Shown piece after piece: positions 32,751 to 42,004 of a DNA stretch of 64,000 nt. The notes beneath the pieces are model-generated. The model was not told where the DNA came from and ran no database searches. It saw only the letters and a list, made by a program, of their open reading frames with translations. How positions within the stretch are numbered: the first letter of the stretch is position 1; each line of letters opens with the position of its first letter. The DNA is from Sphingobacterium sp. UBA7855. Lineage in GTDB: Bacteria; Bacteroidota; Bacteroidia; Sphingobacteriales; Sphingobacteriaceae. Made by a program: the position numbers and the translations under genes. The stretch is taken from contig DLST01000020.1 of NCBI GenBank assembly GCA_002500745.1, forward strand, positions 1 to 64,000, given 5' to 3'.

Positions 32751-35129
32751 ATGATTTCTATGGTATATCCATTAAATGCAATAGATAAGCTCGGATTCTC
32801 CGAGATAAAAGATAAAATAAGACAAAAATGCTTAAGCGAATCGGGTAGGGATTTGGTGGATAAAATTCAACCACAGACCCGTTTTGATCAGATTGATCGA
32901 TTTTTAAGACAGACCAGTGAGTTTAAAGACCTTTTGGTGAACGACAGTGCATTTCCTGTTGAGAATTTTTTTCCACTTCGGTCCATTATTGAAAAAGCTC
33001 GGGTAGAGGGAGCTTTTTTGCTTGAAGAGGAATTCTTTAAAGTATTACTTTCATTAAAGACTGTCTACGCTATCATCCGTTATTTTAACGAACGTGAGGG
33101 GCTTTATCCCAATCTTGAGATTCTCTTTGAACATTTACCGATAGAGAAGGGCATCATTCGTGATATCGAAATGGTGATCGATGAGCGCGGAAAGCTCAAA
33201 AATAATGCTTCGCGACTGCTGTTGGAGATTACTCAACAGATTCAAAAGGCTGAGCAAGAAGCTTTAAAGCGCATTAACAGCATCTTTAAAAGTGCGCAGG
33301 ATAGTGGATGGACCGCCGATGGTAATCTTACCATACGCGATGGAAGGCTTTGTATTCCCGTCTTAGCAGAGAATAAACGAAAGCTTAAAGGTTTGATTCA
33401 TGATGAATCTGCTACGGGTCAAACGGCTTATATAGAGCCTGAAGAAGTCTTTCAGCTCAACAATAAAATTAGGGATTTAGAATTTGAACGTCGACGAGAG
33501 GTTATTCGTATCCTAGTGGAACTGACGGATAAAGTTCGTCCGCACCTCCCGTTGTTGCTTTCTTATCATGGATTACTGACAAAAGTAGATTTTGTACGTG
33601 CAAAGGCACTTTTTGCTTTGGACATTGAGGCTGAGATGCCCGAATTGTCTAAAGAAGTGGAGATTAATTTGGTCAATGGAAGACATCCACTTTTATTATT
33701 AAATCAACATCATACTGTTGTGCCGCTGAATATACAAATTGACAATATTCAGCGTGTTATTGTTGTTTCGGGGCCAAATGCAGGGGGTAAATCTGTCTGC
33801 ATGAAGACGGTAGGCCTACTGCAGATCATGGTGCAATCTGGGCTATTAATTCCCGCAGACCCAACGACGAAGGTCGGTGTTTTTAAGCAAATATTTGCAG
33901 ATATAGGTGATGATCAATCGATAGAGAGTGATTTAAGTACCTATAGTGCGCATCTCTCTAAGATGAAATATTTTACGGAATTTGCCAATGGGCGTACCTT
34001 GGTTTTAATCGATGAGTTTGGAACCGGTACCGATCCTTTGTTTGGTGGGCCTATCGCTGAAGCTGTGTTAGAATCGCTCAATAAAAAGCAGATTAGAGGA
34101 GTAGTGACAACACACTATAGTAATCTGAAAGTATTTGCGAGCAATTCGCCCGGTTTAGAGAATGCTTCGATGTTATTTGATAATCGAGAAATGAAGCCAA
34201 TGTATATTCTTCAGATCGGTAAACCGGGGAGTTCGTATGCCTTTGAAATTGCTCAAAAAATTGGCTTAGGTAAGGAAATATTAGCGTCTGCGAAAAGCAA
34301 AATTGGTGTGGAGCAAAAGAAAGTTGACAACCTTTTGATTGATCTCGAAAGAGAGAAGAAAGAGGTGTTTGACACCAAAGTTGCGATAATTAAGCGGGAG
34401 AAAGAACTGGAGACCATCAAATCCGAATACCTGGAACTGCAAACCTATCTAGAAGAAAATAAAAAAGTCATTCTGAAGAAGGCTAAGGAAGAAGCGCAAC
34501 AGATTATAAAGAATTCAAATAAACTCATTGAGAATACGGTTGCTCAAATTAAATCGGTCAAAGCAGATAAAGAAAAGACCCGTGAATTGCGCAATAATTT
34601 AGATCAGGCACTCCAGGCCGTACTGCCTAAAGAACAGAAGCCGGCAAAGCAAGCCATTAAAGAAAACGTTCAGGAATCCACCGAATTAACTGTTGGGGAC
34701 TGGGTTCAAATTTTAGATAATGGTGCTGAGGCACAGGTGGTAGAAATTGCTAAAAATAATCTTATTCTCGCTATGGGCGAATTGCGTACCGTACAAAAGC
34801 GGAAGAATGTGATTAAGCTAGAGGGACGGGAAGGAAAAAAATCTGCAAAAAGTTTATCAAGGTCAACATCGGCAGCTTCGGTGGCGGACTTTAAGCCTGA
34901 AATTGATCTGAGGGGTATGCGAACGGAGGATGCGCTTCATGAGCTGGAACGCGTGCTGGATAGGGCGGTCATGATCGGATATCCATCGCTAAAAATCATC
35001 CATGGAAAGGGTGACGGAATTTTACGCAAATTTATCCGTGATTATCTCCGCAAATATAGTCATGTTAGTCGTTTTGAGGACGAACATCAAGACCGTGGTG
35101 GTGATGGTATCACATACGCTTATTTGTAG
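32751..35129 (+). CDS. mutS2: Endonuclease MutS2
   Basis: 792 aa (an ATG at 32760 is an alternative start). It lacks the mismatch-recognition domain of MutS. The helical clamp is followed by the ABC ATPase with Walker A VVSGPNAGGKSVCMKTVGL (about 338-356), GDDQSIESDLSTYSAHLSK and FGTGTDPLFGG. A long coiled coil spans about 510-625. The C-terminal Smr nuclease domain has DLRGMRTEDALHELE and IIHGKGDGILRKFI. MutS2 acts on recombination intermediates and on collided or stalled ribosomes in other bacteria. Confidence 0.95.
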   Translation: MISMVYPLNAIDKLGFSEIKDKIRQKCLSESGRDLVDKIQPQTRFDQIDRFLRQTSEFKDLLVNDSAFPVENFFPLRSIIEKARVEGAFLLEEEFFKVLLSLKTVYAIIRYFNEREGLYPNLEILFEHLPIEKGIIRDIEMVIDERGKLKNNASRLLLEITQQIQKAEQEALKRINSIFKSAQDSGWTADGNLTIRDGRLCIPVLAENKRKLKGLIHDESATGQTAYIEPEEVFQLNNKIRDLEFERRREVIRILVELTDKVRPHLPLLLSYHGLLTKVDFVRAKALFALDIEAEMPELSKEVEINLVNGRHPLLLLNQHHTVVPLNIQIDNIQRVIVVSGPNAGGKSVCMKTVGLLQIMVQSGLLIPADPTTKVGVFKQIFADIGDDQSIESDLSTYSAHLSKMKYFTEFANGRTLVLIDEFGTGTDPLFGGPIAEAVLESLNKKQIRGVVTTHYSNLKVFASNSPGLENASMLFDNREMKPMYILQIGKPGSSYAFEIAQKIGLGKEILASAKSKIGVEQKKVDNLLIDLEREKKEVFDTKVAIIKREKELETIKSEYLELQTYLEENKKVILKKAKEEAQQIIKNSNKLIENTVAQIKSVKADKEKTRELRNNLDQALQAVLPKEQKPAKQAIKENVQESTELTVGDWVQILDNGAEAQVVEIAKNNLILAMGELRTVQKRKNVIKLEGREGKKSAKSLSRSTSAASVADFKPEIDLRGMRTEDALHELERVLDRAVMIGYPSLKIIHGKGDGILRKFIRDYLRKYSHVSRFEDEHQDRGGDGITYAYL

Positions 35130-35137
35130 ACAAAATG

Positions 35138-35175
35138 AATTGGAGCTCAAAAGGTTGTTATTGTGAGCTCCAATT
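35138..35175 (+). terminator. Intrinsic terminator after mutS2
   Basis: Perfect 12-bp stem AATTGGAGCTCA / TGAGCTCCAATT (35138-35149 with 35164-35175) followed by TTCATTTAAATTTTT, 8 bp after the stop codon. Confidence 0.85.
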
Positions 35176-35252
35176 TTCATTTAAATTTTTATTTAAATGT
35201 ATGTGGTCGTTTAGCTGGCGTCGAACGGGAGCTTTCGTCCTGTAAATTGAGG

Positions 35253-35588
35253 TTACATCGTTTCTTTACCACCAAAGGTTATCAGCACCATACCGGAGAT
35301 AATGACAAACATACCAAGTACCTGCATCCAGGACAGCGGACTTTTAAAATACAGTGCCATGGCTAATTGCACGGTCAAGAAAGTGCCACCAGAGCACAAG
35401 GCGATAACAATGGGCTGAGATACATTTTTGAATAACTGTACAAGGAACCAGCTTGCAGAGAGCAGAATAATATTTCCGACAATCAAAGTTGTCCATTTAT
35501 ATTTTGGGTGTAGTCCACCGAGCTTAAATAGGATGGAGGAGATAATCTGGCAGGCCCAAAATGCAGCAAAATATAGATAGTTTAACAT
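35253..35588 (-). CDS. Small EamA/SMR-like membrane transporter
   Basis: 111 aa from the ATG at 35588 (MLNYLYFAAFWACQ). Four hydrophobic segments fit half of a DMT-superfamily transporter or an EmrE-like protein: YFAAFWACQIISSILFK, TLIVGNIILLSASWFLVQLF, PIVIALCSGGTFLTVQLAMA, VLGMFVIISGMVLITFG. The Glu of EmrE in the first helix is absent, so classical SMR drug export is not supported. It is 7 bp past the end of the next gene upstream on the same strand. Confidence 0.75.
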   Translation of the reverse strand: MLNYLYFAAFWACQIISSILFKLGGLHPKYKWTTLIVGNIILLSASWFLVQLFKNVSQPIVIALCSGGTFLTVQLAMALYFKSPLSWMQVLGMFVIISGMVLITFGGKETM

Positions 35589-35595
35589 AAATTTA

Positions 35596-35841
35596 TTATT
35601 CGTATCTGCCGTAAGCACTGTTAAAAGACTGACGCATCAATGCGAATTGATCGATTACACTTTTTAGAAATTCCTCATCAAGCAAATCGAATACACCATT
35701 TACACCACCAATAATATCCATTTCCGCAATTTTATAGGATTGTTCCAAATTGCCTTGTTCAAACTTAATGATGAATTTTTGGTTCATCCCAAAAATGGAA
35801 ATCTTGCAATCAGGATGAGGAAGTTCAGCTATTAGTCTCAT
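35596..35841 (-). CDS. Small conserved hypothetical protein
   Basis: 81 aa, beginning MRLIAELPHPDCKISIFGMN and containing KFEQGNLEQSYKIAEMDIIG and a helical C-terminus (FLKSVIDQFALMRQSFNSAY). No domain recognised. No signal or membrane segment. It is directly upstream of the small transporter gene and probably co-transcribed with it; it lies downstream of the gdhA terminator. Confidence 0.65.
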   Translation of the reverse strand: MRLIAELPHPDCKISIFGMNQKFIIKFEQGNLEQSYKIAEMDIIGGVNGVFDLLDEEFLKSVIDQFALMRQSFNSAYGRYE

Positions 35842-35884
35842 GTAAATCTCTTGTTTTTAAATTTGCTATAAAAGTATAAAAAAA

Positions 35885-35909
35885 CGCCCAAATGCAATGC
35901 ATTTGAGCG
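35885..35909 (-). terminator. Intrinsic terminator of gdhA
   Basis: On the minus strand a 12-bp stem with one G-T pair (35885-35896 with 35898-35909) is followed by seven T residues, 34 bp beyond the gdhA stop codon. Confidence 0.85.
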
Positions 35910-35942
35910 CTCAGGATTATGATATGATTAGAAAAAGGCTTT

Positions 35943-37274
35943 CTAGACGATACCTTGGGCTTTCATGGCATTTGCTACCTTGATAAAGCCACCAATATTG
36001 GCACCTTTTAAGTAATTTACAAATTCACTTTCCTTACCATATTTTAAACAGGTTTCGTGGATACTCTCCATAATGGTTTTTAAGCGATTGTCAACCTCTT
36101 CGGTACACCATTGTGTACGGATGGAGTTTTGAGACATTTCCAAGCCGCTGACAGCAACACCACCAGCATTCGCTGCCTTACCTGGGGCGAAACTGATTTT
36201 TGCATCGAGAAATACTTTAATAGCTTCAGCTGTGGAAGGCATATTAGCGCCTTCGGCTACACAGATACAACCATTTGCTACAAGCATATTGGCGTCTGAT
36301 TCATCCAATTCATTTTGCGTTGCACAAGGTAATGCGATATCGCATTTAAATTGCCAAGGCTTTTGGCCTGGGAAGAACTGAGCATTCGGGTATTTGGATG
36401 GGTATTGATCTAAACTTCTTCCTAATGTCGCTCCGAAGGCCATTTTTTCGGCATCAAAACCATCCGGATCATATAATGTTCCTAAACTGTTTGATACTGT
36501 AATCACTTTAGCCCCGAGCTGTAATGCTTTTTCAACCGCGTAGAATGCTACGTTGCCTGCACCAGAAACAGTGGCTACTTTGCCTTTCAATGATTTTCCC
36601 TGATGTTTGAAAATACAGTCAACAAAATACAATAAGCCATAACCTGTCGCCTCTGGACGTATATAAGAACCGCCCCAAAACTCACCTTTACCGGTAAGAA
36701 CTCCAGTAAAGTTATTTTGCAAGCGTTTAAATTGACCGAATAAATAGCCTATTTCACGTCCTCCAACACCAATATCTCCGGCAGGAACATCCGTGTCAGC
36801 GCCAATATGACGATAAAGCTCGGTCATGAAACTCTGACAAAAACGCATGATCTCATTATCCGATTTTCCTTTGGGATCAAAATCGGAGCCGCCTTTGCCG
36901 CCGCCAATCGGCAACCCGGTCAAACTATTTTTAAATACCTGTTCAAAAGCAAGAAATTTAAGGATACTTTGGTTCACGGAAGGAGCGAAGCGAAGACCGC
37001 CTTTATAAGGACCAATAGCACTGTTCATTTGAACACGGTATCCGCGATTTACCTGTACTTGATGGTTATCGTCCAACCAAGTTACCCGGAAAGATATGAT
37101 ACGCTCTGGTTCAGTAAGTCTTTCGAGAATCTTTTGTTCGAAAAACTCGGGATGGTTTTCTGTAATATAAGGAAATAGGTCCTCGGTAACTTCTTTTACA
37201 GCTTGTAAGAATTCTGGTTCATTTGGATTTCGTTTCTCAACGATGGAGATAAAGTCGTTATAATTTTTTGACAT
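35943..37274 (-). CDS. gdhA: NADP-specific glutamate dehydrogenase
   Basis: 443 aa, the hexameric bacterial type. GPYKGGLRFAPSVNQSILKF, then LPIGGGKGGSDFDPKGKSD with the catalytic lysine region, and TDVPAGDIGVGGREIGYLFG are intact. The nucleotide-binding part has VATVSGAGNVAFYAVEKALQ. The protein makes glutamate from 2-oxoglutarate and ammonium with NADPH. It is monocistronic, with its own terminator and a 463-bp upstream region carrying a tandem repeat. Confidence 0.96.
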   Translation of the reverse strand: MSKNYNDFISIVEKRNPNEPEFLQAVKEVTEDLFPYITENHPEFFEQKILERLTEPERIISFRVTWLDDNHQVQVNRGYRVQMNSAIGPYKGGLRFAPSVNQSILKFLAFEQVFKNSLTGLPIGGGKGGSDFDPKGKSDNEIMRFCQSFMTELYRHIGADTDVPAGDIGVGGREIGYLFGQFKRLQNNFTGVLTGKGEFWGGSYIRPEATGYGLLYFVDCIFKHQGKSLKGKVATVSGAGNVAFYAVEKALQLGAKVITVSNSLGTLYDPDGFDAEKMAFGATLGRSLDQYPSKYPNAQFFPGQKPWQFKCDIALPCATQNELDESDANMLVANGCICVAEGANMPSTAEAIKVFLDAKISFAPGKAANAGGVAVSGLEMSQNSIRTQWCTEEVDNRLKTIMESIHETCLKYGKESEFVNYLKGANIGGFIKVANAMKAQGIV

Positions 37275-37487
37275 GTTTTAATTAGTAAAATTTCCCTTTG
37301 GCTGGCACTAATTTATGTATTTTTTAACGAACAACCAATATTTGTTAATTATTTACAAATAATAATCTATTTTAATGAAATTTCATACTTTATATTTATC
37401 ATTTAAAACCGATTATTTATTGCCGAAATGTGTGTGCATTAATGTATTAGCCGTATTTTGTTCGATTTTTATTGGTAACAAGCGGAC

Positions 37488-37529
37488 ATGATTCTGTTTA
37501 AGTGTAAAATGATTCTGCTTTAGTGTAAA
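37488..37529. repeat. Two head-to-tail 21-bp repeats upstream of gdhA
   Basis: ATGATTCTGTTTAAGTGTAA(A) at 37488-37508 is followed without a gap by ATGATTCTGCTTTAGTGTAA(A) at 37509-37529, 19 of 21 bases identical. A 21-bp period is two helical turns, as expected for paired protein-binding sites on one DNA face. Confidence 0.6.
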
Positions 37530-37667
37530 ACCTATACTCTTTTCTAGTATAGTTTTGTTTATAATTTATATTATGTTAAATAGAAGTTTTGGCTAGCCTC
37601 CTTTTGGGTACGATTTAATAGTATTTTGTAAATCCACTGGTTTTAATAAACACGGCAGCAAATACAA

Positions 37668-37696
37668 AAGGAACCCAAACATGGTCTGAGTTCCTT
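37668..37696 (-). terminator. Probable terminator of the sulfate assimilation operon
   Basis: A 7-bp stem (37668-37674 with 37690-37696) with a 15-base loop, 42 bp past the cysN stop, with CTTTTGTATT following on the minus strand. Moderate strength. Confidence 0.5.
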
Positions 37697-37737
37697 AAAA
37701 AATATTTAGGTTGAATATTTACGATTAATTGTCTTTG

Positions 37738-38991
37738 TTAGTCGACAGCTTGGATCATCAATGCCCCGACTGTTAAATTTGTGCGTGGATCAATAACAAT
37801 GGCTTGAGAATTTGCGGCATTTTCCTGTTGCAAATCAAATACTAGATTCTCAGCTGATTTAATGGCTATTCGACCAATATCATTTAGTTTAATTGGCTCA
37901 TCATGTATTTTTTCCTGTGTATTGATATCAAATTTATATAACACGTCTACAATCTTAACCTTGGTTAATTTGCTGTGACTTTGAATAAGATAAATCTGAT
38001 CCGTATCCAAAGGTTTGTTGTCAAACCAGCACAAATTTGCCTGGATATTACGTTCGAATTTCGGTGGGTTTTCCACGCTGGCAATTGTGTCACCACGGCT
38101 AATGTCGACATCATCGCTGAGATGGATAATGACCGATTGTCCACTTTCAGCCCGCTGAAGTTGTTGTCCGTTTAATTCGATGGCTTTAACTGTGCTAAAA
38201 GTTTCTGCCGGATAAACAATTACCTGGTCACCAACCTTAAGGCCCTCTCCTAGTACGCGGCCTGCATACCCTCTATAGTCATGTAAATCATCGGTTTGTG
38301 GCCGCACAACCCATTGGACGGGAAACCTCCAGCTGGCCGCTTCCTGTTCGTGAATTTCAACATTTTCCAGGTAATCCAATAAATATTCGCCTGCATACCA
38401 GCGCATTCTTTCGGACTTATGGACAATATTGTCTCCTTTTAATGCTGAAACAGGTATGAAATCAATATCCTTAATTCCGAGATTATTAGCTAACGTTAAA
38501 TAATCTGCTTTGATCTGCTCGAAAACAGAAGCACTATAATCGACCATATCCATCTTGTTGACACAGACAAGTACTTGCTTCATCGCCAGTAATTTAGCAA
38601 TAAAGGAATGGCGTTTTGTCTGCTCAATTACGCCTTTACGTGCATCAACTAAAATGATTATAAGGTCGGAATTGGAAGCGCCAGTGACCATGTTTCTGGT
38701 GTATTGGATATGTCCTGGAGCGTCGGCTATAATATATTTTCGGTGTTCGGTCTGAAAATACTTATAGGCTACGTCGATTGTTATGCCTTGTTCACGTTCA
38801 GCTTTAAGTCCATCCGTTAATATGGCCAAGTCTACTGTCCCATCGTCATTTTTCCGGTTGGCACGTTGTATAGCTTCCAATTGGTCATCCAAAATGGAAT
38901 TGGTATCGTATAATAACCGGCCTATGAGGGTACTTTTACCATCATCTACAGAACCGGCCGTAATAAATTTCAATATATTCATTGTTGTCAA
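37738..38991 (-). CDS. cysN: Sulfate adenylyltransferase subunit 1 (GTPase)
   Basis: 417 aa. An EF-Tu-like GTPase: Walker A GSVDDGKS (13-20), DAPGHIQYTRNM (G3) and NKMD (G4), followed by two beta-barrel domains. With CysD it makes adenosine 5'-phosphosulfate (APS) from sulfate and ATP, driven by GTP hydrolysis. There is no fused CysC kinase domain (that would make ~630 aa), which fits use of APS directly by the reductase encoded in the same operon. It is the last gene of the operon, 26 bp after cysD. Confidence 0.95.
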   Translation of the reverse strand: MTTMNILKFITAGSVDDGKSTLIGRLLYDTNSILDDQLEAIQRANRKNDDGTVDLAILTDGLKAEREQGITIDVAYKYFQTEHRKYIIADAPGHIQYTRNMVTGASNSDLIIILVDARKGVIEQTKRHSFIAKLLAMKQVLVCVNKMDMVDYSASVFEQIKADYLTLANNLGIKDIDFIPVSALKGDNIVHKSERMRWYAGEYLLDYLENVEIHEQEAASWRFPVQWVVRPQTDDLHDYRGYAGRVLGEGLKVGDQVIVYPAETFSTVKAIELNGQQLQRAESGQSVIIHLSDDVDISRGDTIASVENPPKFERNIQANLCWFDNKPLDTDQIYLIQSHSKLTKVKIVDVLYKFDINTQEKIHDEPIKLNDIGRIAIKSAENLVFDLQQENAANSQAIVIDPRTNLTVGALMIQAVD

Positions 38992-39017
38992 TCTCTGGTA
39001 ATCGATTTGAAATAGGG

Positions 39018-39908
39018 TTAAAAGTATCCTTGTTTTTTGCGCTCTTCCATAGCAGCCTCAGATACTTTATCATCCATACGGGCTCCACGTTCACTCACGG
39101 TTGATGCTTTGATCTCAGCGATAATGTCGTCCAGTTCAGTAGCCGTTGAATCTACAGCCGCTGTACATGTCATGTCGCCTACAGTTCTGAAACGTACGGA
39201 TTTGCGTTCTATGACATCGTCTGCATCGATATTTAAGAATGAGGCGGCAGCCATCAATTGACCATTGCGCGTAATGACTTCCCGGTCATGACTGAAATAG
39301 ATAGACGGCAAGGCTATTTGCTCACGCTTGATATAATTCCAAACATCCAATTCGGTCCAGTTTGAAATGGGAAACACGCGTACATTTTCGCCTTTGTTTA
39401 TTTTTCCATTAAAGATGCTCCAGAGCTCAGGTCTTTGGCGTTTCGGATCCCATTGTCCAAATTCATCTCGCACGGAGAAGATTCTTTCCTTGGCACGGGC
39501 TTTTTCTTCGTCCCGGCGTGCGCCACCTATACAGGCATCAAAACCATGTTTGGAGATTGTGTCGAGTAAGGTAACTGTCTGCAAGGCATTCCGACTTGCA
39601 TTTTTTCCCTTCTGCTCAACGACTTTGCCTTGATCAATGCTGTCTTGAACATAACCAACAATAAGTTTTTCTCCTATGTCTTCAATCAACGCGTCCCTGA
39701 AGGTAATTGTTTCGGGAAAATTGTGACCTGTGTCAATGTGAACCAATGGAAAAGGAAATTTACCGGGTCTAAATGCTTTTTTTGCCAAGTGGACAAGTGT
39801 AATGGAGTCCTTGCCTCCAGAGAATAATAGCGCAGGTTTTTCAAATTGTCCGGCGACCTCTCTTAAAATATATATTGCTTCCGCTTCTAAATGATCTAAA
39901 TAGTCCAT
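39018..39908 (-). CDS. cysD: Sulfate adenylyltransferase subunit 2
   Basis: 296 aa. The PP-loop LFSGGKDSITLVHLAKKAF (ATP pyrophosphatase type) is near residue 28, and HIDTGHNFPETITFRD and GGARRDEEKARAKERIFS are typical of CysD. The C-terminus ends ERKKQGYF, as is common. It is the catalytic adenylyltransferase partner of CysN. The gene lies 53 bp after cysH and just before cysN. Confidence 0.96.
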   Translation of the reverse strand: MDYLDHLEAEAIYILREVAGQFEKPALLFSGGKDSITLVHLAKKAFRPGKFPFPLVHIDTGHNFPETITFRDALIEDIGEKLIVGYVQDSIDQGKVVEQKGKNASRNALQTVTLLDTISKHGFDACIGGARRDEEKARAKERIFSVRDEFGQWDPKRQRPELWSIFNGKINKGENVRVFPISNWTELDVWNYIKREQIALPSIYFSHDREVITRNGQLMAAASFLNIDADDVIERKSVRFRTVGDMTCTAAVDSTATELDDIIAEIKASTVSERGARMDDKVSEAAMEERKKQGYF

Positions 39909-39961
39909 TCTCTGAGATAATAAAATTTTATTTAATGAATTTGGGTTTCTACTTGGCTATT

Positions 39962-40663
39962 TTATGACTTAACAGCGTGCAAACCACATTCTTTTTTACT
40001 TTGATCTTCCCACCACCATCGGCCGGCACGGAAATCTTCACCTTCTTGTATCGCACGGGTACAGGGCTGACATCCAATACTTGGAAAACCTTTGTCATGT
40101 AATACATTGTATGGAATATAATGCTCCTTACAGTACGTTTTTACCTCTTCAAAAGTCCAGTCAAACAAAGGATGTATTTTGATAATTTGGTTTACCTCAT
40201 CATATTCGATAAAGTCCATATCGTGTCTATTGACAGACTGATCCGAACGTATACCTGTTATCCAAACTTTCTTTCCGCTGATGGCACGTTGCAGCGGTTC
40301 AATTTTTCTGATTCGACAACACTCTTTGCGGTTCTCTACCGATTCATAAAACGAATTTGGACCTTTCTTGCTGATAAAATCTTCCAATAACGAGTTATTA
40401 GGACTGTATGCTTTAATCTGCAAGGGATAACGCTCCAGCGTACGGCTCCACAACGAATAGGTTTCTTTAAACAGTCGGCCAGTATCCAATGTGAATAGTT
40501 GAATATCCAGGTTATTTTTACCGATCCATTCCGTGATAATCTGATCCTCTATACCAAAAGAGGTTGAGAAAATGACTTCCTTAGGGAACAATGAAGTCAC
40601 GGTCTGCAGGAGCTCTACTCCTTTTTTATCTCCAATAATTTCTTTGAGTTCCTTAACGTTCAT
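39962..40663 (-). CDS. cysH: Adenylyl-sulfate / PAPS reductase
   Basis: 233 aa. PP-loop fold with STSFGIEDQI near residue 34 and TLDTGRLFKETYSLW. Two cysteine pairs, ECCRIRKIEP and GCQPCTRAI, are the [4Fe-4S] ligands that mark the APS-using type, and the C-terminal redox motif is KKECGLH. The absence of an APS kinase gene in the operon agrees. It reduces APS to sulfite using thioredoxin. The start overlaps the siroheme synthase stop by 11 bp. Confidence 0.93.
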   Translation of the reverse strand: MNVKELKEIIGDKKGVELLQTVTSLFPKEVIFSTSFGIEDQIITEWIGKNNLDIQLFTLDTGRLFKETYSLWSRTLERYPLQIKAYSPNNSLLEDFISKKGPNSFYESVENRKECCRIRKIEPLQRAISGKKVWITGIRSDQSVNRHDMDFIEYDEVNQIIKIHPLFDWTFEEVKTYCKEHYIPYNVLHDKGFPSIGCQPCTRAIQEGEDFRAGRWWWEDQSKKECGLHAVKS

Positions 40664-41231
40664 GACCTAATATATCTTTTGTATGTTCGTTCAACTTCTT
40701 TACTTTAAATTCGAAATCCCCTTTGAGCTGATCCCGATAAGCGCTCATGAGTGACAATGTTTCGTCTATTTCTTCCGGTAACAGGTCATTTAGCAACTCT
40801 TTCAAGCGCTTAGCTATCGTTGGTGACTTTCCGTTTGTGGAAATGGCGATCTTCAGGTTCCCTTTTTTTACAATAGATCCGAGATAGAAATCACACAATT
40901 CAGGTTTATCTGCTGCATTAAACAATATATGCTGTTCGGATGTTAAACTTCGGAGTTGGTCATTGAGTTCCATATTATTTGTTGCTGCAATGACGAGCTG
41001 TTTGTCCATAATATCTGCTGATGCAAATGGGCGAACGTATAGATCAATCTGCGGATATTTTTTTAGTAACTCCGCAAATTCGGGGATAATTTCCTTGGCT
41101 ACAATGGTCAGATTTAAAGCGTTGTCATTGGACACCATAGCCTCAAATTTCTCCAGCGCAACTTTTCCTCCGCCGACAAGCAACGTGTGGATCTGATTAA
41201 GTTTAACGAATATGGGAAAGAGTTGGTTCAT
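40653..41231 (-). CDS. Siroheme synthase N-terminal type (precorrin-2 dehydrogenase / ferrochelatase)
   Basis: 192 aa, Met8/CysG-N-like. VGGGKVALEKFEAMVS is the NAD-binding loop, VIAATNNMELNDQLRS and FNAADKPELCDFYLGSIVKK contain the bifunctional active-site Asp, and ISTNGKSPTIAKRLKELL follows. It oxidises precorrin-2 and inserts iron to make siroheme for the sulfite reductase of the same operon. It is separate from the methyltransferase, which is the preceding gene with a 2-bp gap. Confidence 0.92.
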   Translation of the reverse strand: MNQLFPIFVKLNQIHTLLVGGGKVALEKFEAMVSNDNALNLTIVAKEIIPEFAELLKKYPQIDLYVRPFASADIMDKQLVIAATNNMELNDQLRSLTSEQHILFNAADKPELCDFYLGSIVKKGNLKIAISTNGKSPTIAKRLKELLNDLLPEEIDETLSLMSAYRDQLKGDFEFKVKKLNEHTKDILGHER

Positions 41232-41233
41232 GG

Positions 41234-41992
41234 TTACAATGCTAATGCTTTTTCTTTAATCTCTTGAAATGAACGGTGTTTTGCGACAACATCACCGATT
41301 ACGATGATGGCAGGAACACCGACTCTTTTCTCGACAGATTCATCAAGAATATTGTCTATTGTGCCAAGTACAACTTTTTCATTCGGTAACGAGCCGTTTT
41401 GAATCAGTGCGATAGGTAGGTTATGTAGATTCCTTTCGCGGTAAATGGCTACGATTTCAGCCAATTTACCATACCCCATCAAAATTACTACAGTCGCTTT
41501 GGAATCCGCGGCCAAATAAAGATCCGATGATAACGAGCCGTCTGACTTTGAGCCCGTTATTACCCAAAAGCTTTCACTGATTCCCCGGTAAGTCAATGGA
41601 AGTTGTTGTAGTCCGGTAAGCCCAATTGCGGAGGAAATACCCGGCACAACTGCCGTTTCAATACCATATTGTTGTACGTAATCAATTTCTTCTCCACCAC
41701 GGCCAAAAACAAATGGATCGCCTCCTTTTAGGCGGACAACATGGCCATAGTTTAAAGCGTAATCTACCAAAAGGCGATTAATTTCATCCTGTGATGTAGA
41801 AAGTTGTTCTGCTCGTTTTCCAACATATATTTTGATGCATTCAGCCTGTGCATAATCCAGTAATTCTTCATTCACCAAGGCATCGTATAAAATGACATCT
41901 GCTTTTTCTATTGCTTTGATCCCCTTTAGGCTGATCAGATCTGGATCACCGGGCCCTGCTCCTACTAATGTTACTTTTGCTTTTATTGACAT
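41234..41992 (-). CDS. cobA: Uroporphyrinogen-III C-methyltransferase
   Basis: 252 aa, a tetrapyrrole methylase. LVGAGPGDPDLISLKGIKAI, DVILYDALVNEELL, VRLKGGDPFVFGRGGEE and VPGISSAIGLTGLQQLPLTY are the family motifs. It methylates uroporphyrinogen III twice with SAM to give precorrin-2, the substrate of the following gene product. It is placed in the operon as the second gene, 12 bp after the sulfite reductase. Confidence 0.95.
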   Translation of the reverse strand: MSIKAKVTLVGAGPGDPDLISLKGIKAIEKADVILYDALVNEELLDYAQAECIKIYVGKRAEQLSTSQDEINRLLVDYALNYGHVVRLKGGDPFVFGRGGEEIDYVQQYGIETAVVPGISSAIGLTGLQQLPLTYRGISESFWVITGSKSDGSLSSDLYLAADSKATVVILMGYGKLAEIVAIYRERNLHNLPIALIQNGSLPNEKVVLGTIDNILDESVEKRVGVPAIIVIGDVVAKHRSFQEIKEKALAL

Positions 41993-42004
41993 ACCTATTC
42001 CCTC

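Larger units (their letters stand above)
37275..37737. promoter_or_regulatory. Upstream region of gdhA with a tandem repeat
   Basis: No gene is seen in this 463-bp gap, which is AT-rich. It must hold the gdhA promoter near 37280-37400. Its only structured parts are the 21-bp tandem repeat (37488-37529) and the terminator of cysN (37668-37696). Confidence 0.4.
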
